64,000 nucleotides of DNA from Phycisphaerales bacterium (GTDB lineage Bacteria; Planctomycetota; Phycisphaerae; Phycisphaerales; SM1A02). This document shows positions 8,146 to 15,659 of this stretch, one piece after another (position 1 is the first letter of the stretch; every line of letters starts with the position of its first letter). The position numbers and the translations under genes were made by a program. A model generated the notes under the pieces. That model was not told where the DNA came from and searched no databases. It was given only the letters and a program-made list of their open reading frames with translations. The stretch lies in the NCBI GenBank assembly GCA_030748575.1, contig JASMLR010000011.1, forward strand, positions 1-64,000. Reading direction: 5' to 3'.

Positions 8146-9360
8146 ATGACCAGCAATCTTCCAAGGGCCGCGGCAGCGGCCGGTGCGATCTCTGCAGCTT
8201 CGCTGCTCTCCACCCCTGCGGGGGCGGACGTCCTGACCAGCTTTCACATGGTCGGACGCGCGGCCATCGCCGTTCAGGACCCCTCTGCCGCCATGGCGGA
8301 TGTTGACGTCAATGGCCTCGTTGGCGTGGACGACCTTCTGTACGTGATTGAGCAGTTTGGGAACGACTGCGCGGTGTCCAGTTGCCAGGCCGATGCTGAT
8401 GGTGACGGATCGGTAGGCATTTGGGACATCCTGCAGGTCATTGCACACTTTGGTGAAGTCATCCCGGAACATCTCGACGGCGAAGCCGATACACCGCTCA
8501 CCGGGACGCACCTGTGCGAGCAGAGTCGATACGCCGACGATCCCGTTTCCCTGGGTGAGGCAGGTGTTGTCAACGACGCATGGATGGTCAATGGGTATGC
8601 CGTCTATGCCAGCAAGAACATGAATGAGGATGAGTTTCTTGGCGCCACCGAGGCAGATGTGCGCGATGCGCTGGAGTCTTATCTCGAAGCGCGGCATGAT
8701 CTTGACCCGGCGACAAGCAACTACGTCATTCTTGACATCGAGCATCCGTACCACCCCAAGGACTTCGGGCGGTTTCTTGACCCATCGAACGCGTGGTACG
8801 ACCTGATGAAGTTCCATGAGGTCATCGACGCCTACAAGTTGCGGATCAGCGTTGCGCGTGATCTGCTGCCGAATGCGAGGTTGGGCCTGTTCGGCGTGAC
8901 GACCCCGCATCCATTTGGCAATCCCCTTCTGGAGGCGCAGATTGTCAGGCAGGATGGCTTCGAGGCGGCAGGGGCAGCCGGGCTATATGACGAGCTCGAT
9001 GTGGTCTGCCCGGTCATCTATCAACGATACGGGCCCAGCGACAGCCGGCATCACTTGCTGGAGCAGTACACCAGAATGGGTGCCGAGTCTGCCTTGGCAC
9101 TCCAGCGGACCGACGGAACGTCACTTGAAGTGATGCCCCTCATGTCGCTGGCCGTATTCAATGGTGGCTCGGCCGATCACAAGCTGCCGATCACCGTGGA
9201 GGATCTTGCAACGCAGATTGCCGTGCTGGAAGACCTCGGCTTTCAGGACTGGATGATCTGGGCTGGCAACGACACCATTGCGGATACCGACGTGCTCGTG
9301 ACGGACCACCTCCATGCACTGCTTGCCTACATGGAGGATCTGGCGTCCGGGGACATGTAG
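8146..9360 (+). CDS. Secreted dockerin + GH56-like hydrolase domain protein
   Basis: 404 residues. A signal peptide (about 1-28) is followed by two dockerin-type EF-hand repeats at the N-terminal side (DVNGLVGVDDLLYVI and DADGDGSVGIWDILQVI, about 52-102). A domain of about 270 residues follows. It carries LDIEHP (Asp197, Glu199), DVVCPVIYQRY and PLMSLAVFNG, and ends in strand/helix alternation. The D-x-E followed by a Pro resembles the catalytic D-x-E of GH56 hyaluronidases in a TIM-barrel context. That is a motif-level resemblance and not a family assignment. It is a clear paralog of the oppositely oriented gene 9361-10260, whose stop codon abuts this one. The ribosome site is weak. Confidence 0.65.
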   Translation: MTSNLPRAAAAAGAISAASLLSTPAGADVLTSFHMVGRAAIAVQDPSAAMADVDVNGLVGVDDLLYVIEQFGNDCAVSSCQADADGDGSVGIWDILQVIAHFGEVIPEHLDGEADTPLTGTHLCEQSRYADDPVSLGEAGVVNDAWMVNGYAVYASKNMNEDEFLGATEADVRDALESYLEARHDLDPATSNYVILDIEHPYHPKDFGRFLDPSNAWYDLMKFHEVIDAYKLRISVARDLLPNARLGLFGVTTPHPFGNPLLEAQIVRQDGFEAAGAAGLYDELDVVCPVIYQRYGPSDSRHHLLEQYTRMGAESALALQRTDGTSLEVMPLMSLAVFNGGSADHKLPITVEDLATQIAVLEDLGFQDWMIWAGNDTIADTDVLVTDHLHALLAYMEDLASGDM

Positions 9361-10260
9361 TCAGGGATTGGGTCGCAATGCGGCGAGTTCCGCATACCAA
9401 CTGCTGATCTGGGTGGAGGAGCCCGAGATGGTCGAGTCTCCGCTCCACAGAATGGCGGTGCGAATGCCCAATCGGTCAAGGAGTTCCAGCCGCTGGGCTG
9501 TCCCGCCAACATCCGCCGGCGTGCCATGGTCCACCGAGTTGCCATTGAAGATGGCAAAGCTCAGCAACGGAATGATCCGAGGCTGTGGCGTGACACCGGT
9601 GAGCAGCGAGCGGCAAGCTTCGATCGACTGCTCGGTCGCCCGGGCGATCGAGGCATACCCACGTTCGCCTGCGCCGAAACGCATGTACAGGACGGGGCAC
9701 ACTGCGTCAACGCCCGCAAGCAGCCCTTGACTCACGGCTGCCCGCTGCGCGCCGACCTGGTTGCGGAAGGATTCGCTGTCTTTGCCCTTCGGCGCGGGGC
9801 TTCCAAAGTCGTACAGGCAGATGACGGCGTTGGGGAGTGCCGCTCGGACAACGGCGACCCGCCGCTTGAAGCCCTCCACGACTGCTCGAAAGCGCCGCTT
9901 ACTCTCCTCAGGGCGTTCCTGATCGAGCAGGTGGGCGAGCCTGCTCAGCCGCTCCGGCCGCTCAATGTCGAGCACGACGACCGCTGTGGTGTCTGGGGTG
10001 AGTGCCGGGTGCCGCAGAAGGTACTTGGCAAGCAGCTCGGCCAGCTGCTCGTCGGTTTTCGCAATGAAAGCGTCGACGGTCGTCTGCTTGGGTGCCCCAA
10101 GTGCCCAGCCGGATATGAACCAGGCCCGGCCGGGTACCCAATCGCCTTCTGCGAAGGAGTTCTGCAAGCCGACAAGCAGCGATGGCCATGCGGCTGGCGG
10201 CTCCACCGGTGGCGCCATCCACATCGTCAATGCAAGCACGAGCAGTTTTGTTACACCCAT
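9361..10260 (-). CDS. Secreted GH56-like hydrolase domain protein, paralog
   Basis: 299 residues: a signal peptide-like start (GVTKLLVLALTMW) followed directly by the same domain as in 8146-9360 but with no dockerin repeats. Shared landmarks are VVLDIERP (Asp98, Glu100), DAVCPVLYMRF, IPLLSFAIFNGNSVDH and ILWSGDSTI. Conservation of the Asp-x-Glu pair in both copies suggests it is functional, perhaps as a glycoside hydrolase (inference). The start ATG overlaps the stop of the upstream sulfotransferase gene by one base (TGATG), so the two are coupled. A glycan-degrading or glycan-editing role beside sulfation genes would be consistent. No substrate can be read. Confidence 0.65.
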   Translation of the reverse strand: MGVTKLLVLALTMWMAPPVEPPAAWPSLLVGLQNSFAEGDWVPGRAWFISGWALGAPKQTTVDAFIAKTDEQLAELLAKYLLRHPALTPDTTAVVVLDIERPERLSRLAHLLDQERPEESKRRFRAVVEGFKRRVAVVRAALPNAVICLYDFGSPAPKGKDSESFRNQVGAQRAAVSQGLLAGVDAVCPVLYMRFGAGERGYASIARATEQSIEACRSLLTGVTPQPRIIPLLSFAIFNGNSVDHGTPADVGGTAQRLELLDRLGIRTAILWSGDSTISGSSTQISSWYAELAALRPNP

Positions 10261-11153
10261 CAGGTCGTTTCCGGGTCCCGGGCGAGTGACATTGCATCCG
10301 CCTTAGACCAGGGCCGGCCGCCCGGTGGCTCCGCCGGGTGGAGCAGCGGTGCAATGCGTTGCACATCATCCTCAGTAGCGTCAAGAATGGCCTGCACGGT
10401 CGACACGCTCGGCTTGATAACATCGGTCGCGGCCGTCCGCATCAGGCCGCGTTTGGCCGCACGTTTGAGCCATCGCGGTGTGAGCGGGCGGACGATCTTC
10501 CGATACAGCGGCGCATGGGCAACCCGGCGGCTGCCCTCCGTGTGAATCATCTTGCCCTTACTGGCATTGGCAATGGTGCCAGTTGCCACGAGATCAGGCA
10601 TTGGCTCGAGCCCGAGAAACGCCTGGATGTCCGCTGCGGTCGTGGCCCGATCGGTGATGTAGGACTCAAACTTGATAACCCGGATCTGATCGGTCCCGAA
10701 CGTCGCGATCCATGGTTCAAGTTGCGTGGCGTACCGGCTGTACTCGATCAGCAGGGGGTTGATCCGCACCGCCTCGTCCATGTCCGGAGTCTCAAGACCA
10801 GCCGCCACCAGGTGTCGATGGTGCGAACAGGCCCGCGAGACGGGCTCGCGGACAATGTACAGCACACGCACGTCGCTTCCGAGCAGCGACCGTGCCCGCT
10901 CCGCGGCGCCGGTCCACTGCGGCATCTGTGTGTAGTGCGTGGATGCTTCGAACGCGAGCTGGCCCGGCCGGCAATTCTGAAAGTGTCGCTCGTAAGCGGC
11001 CCGGCCTTCCGGTGTCAGGACATCGTCGCTTTTGAGATCCCCCGGCTCCTTGTCAAGGGGCTCGAAGATGTCCGGGTGCGTGGCGAGATCTTCGAACAGC
11101 GTCGTCGTTCCCGACTTCATGGCACCGATGATCAGAAACGATGGGAGTGTCAT
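10260..11153 (-). CDS. Sulfotransferase (NDST/Sulfotransfer_1-like)
   Basis: 297 residues. FLIIGAMKSGTTTLFEDLATHPDI near the N-terminus (about 6-29) is the classic PAPS 5'-phosphosulfate loop with its Lys-Ser-Gly-Thr-Thr. VLYIVREPVSRACSHHRHL (about 103-121) is the 3'-phosphate site with Arg and Ser. Length and motifs match the heparan-sulfate/NDST-like group found in bacterial sulfated-glycan loci. The start at 11153 puts the loop at residue 6-18 as in family members; upstream codons in frame are low-complexity. It is coupled to the hydrolase-like gene downstream (1-base overlap) and divergent from the flippase gene. It probably sulfates a surface polysaccharide unit in the cytoplasm. Confidence 0.9.
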   Translation of the reverse strand: MTLPSFLIIGAMKSGTTTLFEDLATHPDIFEPLDKEPGDLKSDDVLTPEGRAAYERHFQNCRPGQLAFEASTHYTQMPQWTGAAERARSLLGSDVRVLYIVREPVSRACSHHRHLVAAGLETPDMDEAVRINPLLIEYSRYATQLEPWIATFGTDQIRVIKFESYITDRATTAADIQAFLGLEPMPDLVATGTIANASKGKMIHTEGSRRVAHAPLYRKIVRPLTPRWLKRAAKRGLMRTAATDVIKPSVSTVQAILDATEDDVQRIAPLLHPAEPPGGRPWSKADAMSLARDPETT

Positions 11154-11310
11154 ATGGGGGCAGCGCCGTGTCGTTGACAGGGGGAGGTGGCGAACACCAA
11201 GTATAGCCCCCGCGGCGGCTGCTCCAGTTGGCGCGGCTGCTAGGATGCCGCCACATGAGCCGTCTGTGCCGAAGTCCGCATATCGCCCACGCCAGGCGCG
11301 GGGCCGCCGC

Positions 11311-12930
11311 ATGACGGAGTCACCCCGGCCGAACGTGTCGCGGAATCTGATTCTCTTCTTCGGATCCAACACGACTCGAACTGCGTTGCTGATGGTTGTG
11401 GGGTTCATCCTCACACCGCTCCAGATCGCCGCTTTCGGCCTGGTGCTCTTCGGGCTCTTTCAACTCATCAATCAGTTGTCCATGGCGGTGACCTCGCCGA
11501 TTCGCTCGGCGGTGATCAGGACGCTGGTCAAGGCGATCTTTGAGTCGAAGGCGAGCGAGGGCCAGCGGGGTGTCGAGCGTCAGTTCACCTGCTGCGTGGC
11601 CATCGTGTGGTCGGTGGCGGGGTTGATGGTGGCGACTGCCGCAATCTGCCTGATATTCCTTCCAAACCTCATGAACTTCCCCGACTGGGCGACCAACGCC
11701 GTTCGGCTCGCATTTGGAAGTCAGGCCATTGTCTTTGCCGCGATCATGTGCACGTCTCCCTGGCTCGCGCTCTATCTGGTTCGACACAGGCCGCTGGCGT
11801 TCAATGCCGACCTGACCGTCATGCGGACCATCGATCTGATCGCCTTTCTCATTGCGATCGGCTCTTCAGAAGGTGCCAGCCAGGTGTTCGGCGTGTTCGT
11901 TGTCTCAAGAATGGGTCTCGTTGTGCTTCACTGCCTGACTCGGCTCGTCTTGACGTGGCGGCAGGTGCCCGGGGCGAGATTCAGGTTCCGTTCTCTGGAC
12001 CGGGCAACCATCAAGCGGCTCGCGCACGTTGGATCACTGACGATGGGCCAGCCGGTTGGCAACATCAGCTTCTTCTTTCTCGACAACTACCTGCTCAACA
12101 TCATCTTCGGCCCCATTTACAACGCCATTTACGGCATCGTCACTCAGTTGCGTGGATACGCTCGGCGGGTCGGCGCTCAGGGGTTCGCGGGCATGGAGGC
12201 CACCGTCGCCGACATGCATGAGCAGGGTGGGCACGAAACAAACATTCGAGCCATGTTGGCCGTCAGCCGTATCACCTCCGGCGTGATGATGTTGTCGACC
12301 GGCATCGTCGCCGTGTTCTTTGGTCCCCTGGTCGACCTGTGGCTCGGGGGAAGACTGCGCAAGGATGAGGCGTTGCTTGCCGTGATGCCCTATCAGGAGG
12401 CAATCGACCTTGCATGGGGCATGCTGGCGTTGCTGCTCGGTGGTGGCATTCTTCTGGAAGTGGCGGGGGCCGGGTCCAGGTTTCTGTTTGGCATGGGACA
12501 CATCAAGCGGTACGCCGGCATCATGTACGCCGCGGGGCTGACCAAGTTTCTCTTGTCGATGTCCATTCTCGTCGGCATCTTCGCCTGGCTTGGTGATGCG
12601 GAGCCGGATCCCCATGTGGTCCTGCTGTTCCCCGCGGCGACGCTGCTGGTGCAACTGATCTACTTCGGGCTCGTCTTCCCCAAACGTCTGATTCATCTGA
12701 CCGGTGTCCCTGGCCGCACCTACCTGTGGCAGTCTTTCGGTCGTCCGGCTGCCGCGGCTGTGCTGCCGCTGGCCATTGGCGGCGCCATGGTGCTGCTCAT
12801 CGACGCCTGGACTTGGCCGCTGCTTGTCGTCATGCTCGGGGTTGTCGGATCCGTCTCCGCGGCCTGCTTCCTTGGTATTCTCATGCAACCGGATGAGCGA
12901 CGGCGGATTCTGAGCTTGATTCGCCGATGA
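11311..12930 (+). CDS. Wzx/MATE-like polysaccharide flippase
   Basis: 539 residues with about 12-14 hydrophobic segments along the whole length and an N-terminal segment (NLILFFGSNTTRTALLMVVGFILTPL) typical of the polysaccharide-export branch of the MOP/MATE exporters. It would flip lipid-linked oligosaccharides across the inner membrane. A further hint is the polar residues in the early helices near ITSPIR-like loops (VTSPIRSAVIRT). The start at 11311 is the first in-frame ATG giving a normal N-terminus, and the ribosome site is poor. It is followed 80 bases later by an O-antigen ligase/polymerase-like gene, which supports a Wzx/Wzy-type assembly line for the sulfated glycan suggested by the flanking genes. 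Confidence 0.82.
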   Translation: MTESPRPNVSRNLILFFGSNTTRTALLMVVGFILTPLQIAAFGLVLFGLFQLINQLSMAVTSPIRSAVIRTLVKAIFESKASEGQRGVERQFTCCVAIVWSVAGLMVATAAICLIFLPNLMNFPDWATNAVRLAFGSQAIVFAAIMCTSPWLALYLVRHRPLAFNADLTVMRTIDLIAFLIAIGSSEGASQVFGVFVVSRMGLVVLHCLTRLVLTWRQVPGARFRFRSLDRATIKRLAHVGSLTMGQPVGNISFFFLDNYLLNIIFGPIYNAIYGIVTQLRGYARRVGAQGFAGMEATVADMHEQGGHETNIRAMLAVSRITSGVMMLSTGIVAVFFGPLVDLWLGGRLRKDEALLAVMPYQEAIDLAWGMLALLLGGGILLEVAGAGSRFLFGMGHIKRYAGIMYAAGLTKFLLSMSILVGIFAWLGDAEPDPHVVLLFPAATLLVQLIYFGLVFPKRLIHLTGVPGRTYLWQSFGRPAAAAVLPLAIGGAMVLLIDAWTWPLLVVMLGVVGSVSAACFLGILMQPDERRRILSLIRR

Positions 12931-13010
12931 AGCCGTGATGGAGCCGCGCATGGATGCCGGTCGCCGCAAGAGGAGAGCACGAGGCGTGCGTAGGGCGAGA
13001 CGCTCCTGAC

Positions 13011-14363
13011 ATGGACAAACTGGACCTATATCTCGAGATCGTGCCGCTGCCGGTTCTGGCACTCGTCGCTGTCATTGCATGCATCGTCTTTGCGATGATG
13101 CCTGCCAATCATCGGCCGTTTATCCTGATCTGGTTTCTTCCCTCATGGCTGTTCCTCTCGAAGTGTCTCGATCTCGGCGTGGTGCAGGCGGCAACCAAAC
13201 TTTCCTCGGGGCTGCTTCTGCTCATGATCGCGGTGGCGGGCTTTCTGCGGCCGGGCGAGCGGCGGCACATGCCGGGAGTGGTGTGGTTGTACGTCATTGC
13301 CGGCGTCTGGATGATGGCCTGCGTGATGGGGACCTCCAATCAGATGGACATGCTCCTGCTCCGTGGCCAGGGGATCATGATGGCACTTGCGGCCATTTCT
13401 ATCGTCGCGTGCCTGAGAGACCTTGAGGATCTCGCACGTTTCATGCGAGCGATGGCCGTCGGGACGACGGTGGCCCTGATCATTCCCGCGTCGTCCATCG
13501 TGTTTCAAGGATCGGGCGCCTTCCTGGCGGGCATGCACCGGCTCGAACCCTGGGGCGCCGCCTCGAATCTGATCGGTATTACATTCGCCATTTCGGGGGC
13601 GATGCTGCTGTATCTGACACTCACCTCGAAGAGCAGCTTCTGGCGAGCCTTCTGCATGGCCGGCTTCGCCGCGAGCATTGGGTTTGCTTACCTGACTGGA
13701 TCTCGCATGAGCTTCATGTCGCTCGGCGTCATCAGTCTGCTCATGCTCATTCCGATGGTCAAGCGGCCGGGTATGTTGCTCGGCGGCGCCTTGATAGCGG
13801 CCATCCTGGTGCCGATCATCACGGGCGTTGAAGAGGGGGCGGGCGGTCGCCTGACAGAGCTGCACACCAGTGGACGATTCGGGATTTGGGCCGACTATCT
13901 ACGTTTGTTCATCCAGCGTCCACTCGGCCTGTTTGGGACGAGTGGCAACAACGGTCTCATGGACAACATCATTGGCAATCATGCGCACAACGCATGGGTG
14001 GACATGCTGTTTGTGGGCGGATTCCCCTTGTTCTTGATGCTGGCGATTCCCGCATACATGGCCGGCAAGACCATCTGGCGGACGTGGCGGCTCCGCAAAC
14101 TCTGGCAGAGGCCAGAAGATCAGATGACGATTCACACGTCCGCCTCAATCATGGCCGCCATGTTCCTGCAGAGCATGACGAATCAGGCGCTCTACTACCC
14201 GACGTTTACGTGGGCCTTTCTGGGCATGGTCTTCTTCATGTTCTTCATCTCGTTCCGGGAGGACGTGGACTACATGGAGGCGGACGCCTGGGCGCAGGCG
14301 GAGGCATGGGACGCGTACGAAGAAGCGGTCGCCGCCGAGAACTGGGAACCTGAGAAGTCCTGA
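13011..14363 (+). CDS. O-antigen ligase / Wzy polymerase-like membrane protein
   Basis: 450 residues with about 10-12 transmembrane helices. A periplasmic-loop segment at about 288-330 has the Wzy_C/WaaL signature layout: SGRFGIWADYLRLF, then RPLGLFGTSGNN, then NHAHNAWVDML (His-Ala-His-Asn). In this family the conserved Arg and the His of the H-N motif serve in glycan transfer from undecaprenyl-diphosphate. The C-terminus is acidic and soluble (EADAWAQAEAWDAYEEAV). The start at 13011 precedes the first helix directly. Polymerase and ligase members cannot be told apart by sequence alone. It lies in the same direction as the flippase, and its stop is two bases from the stop of the convergent signalling operon. 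Confidence 0.82.
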   Translation: MDKLDLYLEIVPLPVLALVAVIACIVFAMMPANHRPFILIWFLPSWLFLSKCLDLGVVQAATKLSSGLLLLMIAVAGFLRPGERRHMPGVVWLYVIAGVWMMACVMGTSNQMDMLLLRGQGIMMALAAISIVACLRDLEDLARFMRAMAVGTTVALIIPASSIVFQGSGAFLAGMHRLEPWGAASNLIGITFAISGAMLLYLTLTSKSSFWRAFCMAGFAASIGFAYLTGSRMSFMSLGVISLLMLIPMVKRPGMLLGGALIAAILVPIITGVEEGAGGRLTELHTSGRFGIWADYLRLFIQRPLGLFGTSGNNGLMDNIIGNHAHNAWVDMLFVGGFPLFLMLAIPAYMAGKTIWRTWRLRKLWQRPEDQMTIHTSASIMAAMFLQSMTNQALYYPTFTWAFLGMVFFMFFISFREDVDYMEADAWAQAEAWDAYEEAVAAENWEPEKS

Positions 14364-14365
14364 AC

Positions 14366-15634
14366 TCAGCCGGTGCGTCGAATGGCGAGGATGGACCGAT
14401 CGTCCTGCGGTGGTTGGTCGTCACGGAACCGCTCGATGTCCGATCGGAGATGCTCCAGCGTTGCCTCAAGCGAACCGACAGGATCGGCGCGAAGCATGTC
14501 GATGAGGCGATCTGTTCCGTACATCTGGCCATGTTCGTCCATGGCTTCGAAGATGCCGTCCGTTGGAATCGCCAGTAGGTCGCCGGGATTCAATGAGACT
14601 TCACGCACGCCCTCAAGCGGAAGATGGTCCAGCACTCCCAAGGGTGGGACGTCTGCGTCGAGTTCTTCGACCGATCCGTCGGCCCGAAGCAGCAGATTCG
14701 GACCGTGCCCTGCGGTAATGGTGTCGATGACTCCTCTCTGCGTATCGAGTCGACCGAACCACGCTGTCACAAACTGCATGGACGACGTGTCCTGCCAGAG
14801 CTGCTGGTTGAGTTGTTGCACGAGGTCAACTATGGCAGCGTCGAGCCGTACAGCCATGCGAAGCATGGACCGGACCTGCGTGACCGAAATGGCAGGCCCG
14901 ATGCCGTGGCCGGTCGCGTCTCCAACCATCAGCATGGCGCCGCCCTCGACCGCTACGGCGTCGAAGGCGTCGCCCCCGGTTGCGTCCGCTGGCATGCTCC
15001 AACCGTGGATCTCCCAATTGCCCAGGTCCGGAAACGTATCCGGGAAGGTCGCGGCCTGGATCTTCCTGGCGATATCGAGATCGTGTTGGAGCTTGACGAG
15101 TTCGAGCCGGTCAGCGAGCAGTCTCGACCGCCGCATGGCGACGGCGGATTGTGCCGCCAGTGCGGTGGCGATGCGTTCACAGTCTTCCCCGAACGGTCCT
15201 TCCCGCCGGTTGAGAACCTGCGCGACGCCGACCAATTCGTCGACATCGGCCGCGACCAGCGGAATGGTCAGGATGCTGCGGGTGCGGTAGCCGGTCTTCT
15301 CGTCGACCCCGCGGTAGAAACGATCGTCTTCGTAGGCGTCGGGAATGTTGATGATCTGCCGCGTCTGCCCGGCCGCGCCGGCGATGCCGGTTCCGAGCGG
15401 GACGCGTATGTCCCCGAGCGCGTCCATCAGGACGCCATCGGGGCCATGTCCCGCCACGGCGACAAGTTCGTCGTCCTTGGCGTTGTACTGGAACACCGTG
15501 GCTCGCTCGGCGTCCAGAATGTCTCGAAGGCAGTCAGCGACGCGATGTATGACGGCTTGCGGGTCATCGGTGGCGCCAAGGATGCGGCTCACTTCCAGAA
15601 TGCAGTCGACCTGCTTCGGAGAGATATCGGGCAT
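14366..15634 (-). CDS. GAF-domain PP2C (SpoIIE/RsbU-type) phosphatase
   Basis: 422 residues. A GAF sensor domain (about 20-165; DILDAERATVFQY, then GTGIAGAAGQTRQIINIPDAY) is followed by a short coiled linker and a SpoIIE-type PP2C phosphatase domain (about 200-420). Metal-site segments are GGDAFDAV, MVGDATGHGIGPA, PTDGIFEAMD and DDRSILAIR, all Asp-containing as in active enzymes. Such proteins dephosphorylate anti-sigma antagonists or similar regulators. The ATG at 15634 is preferred to an upstream TTG at 15670 that would overlap the cyclase gene. It lies 25 bases downstream of the CHASE2 cyclase and is the last gene of the operon. The GAF ligand is unknown. Confidence 0.88.
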   Translation of the reverse strand: MPDISPKQVDCILEVSRILGATDDPQAVIHRVADCLRDILDAERATVFQYNAKDDELVAVAGHGPDGVLMDALGDIRVPLGTGIAGAAGQTRQIINIPDAYEDDRFYRGVDEKTGYRTRSILTIPLVAADVDELVGVAQVLNRREGPFGEDCERIATALAAQSAVAMRRSRLLADRLELVKLQHDLDIARKIQAATFPDTFPDLGNWEIHGWSMPADATGGDAFDAVAVEGGAMLMVGDATGHGIGPAISVTQVRSMLRMAVRLDAAIVDLVQQLNQQLWQDTSSMQFVTAWFGRLDTQRGVIDTITAGHGPNLLLRADGSVEELDADVPPLGVLDHLPLEGVREVSLNPGDLLAIPTDGIFEAMDEHGQMYGTDRLIDMLRADPVGSLEATLEHLRSDIERFRDDQPPQDDRSILAIRRTG

Positions 15635-15659
15635 CGGGCCATGGTACTGGCCGGCTCGG

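Noticed and set aside
12034-13062. Long antisense frame against the flippase
   Set aside because: Residue composition (His/Arg/Gln/Gly) is that of a shadow; the sense strand encodes a coherent membrane protein.
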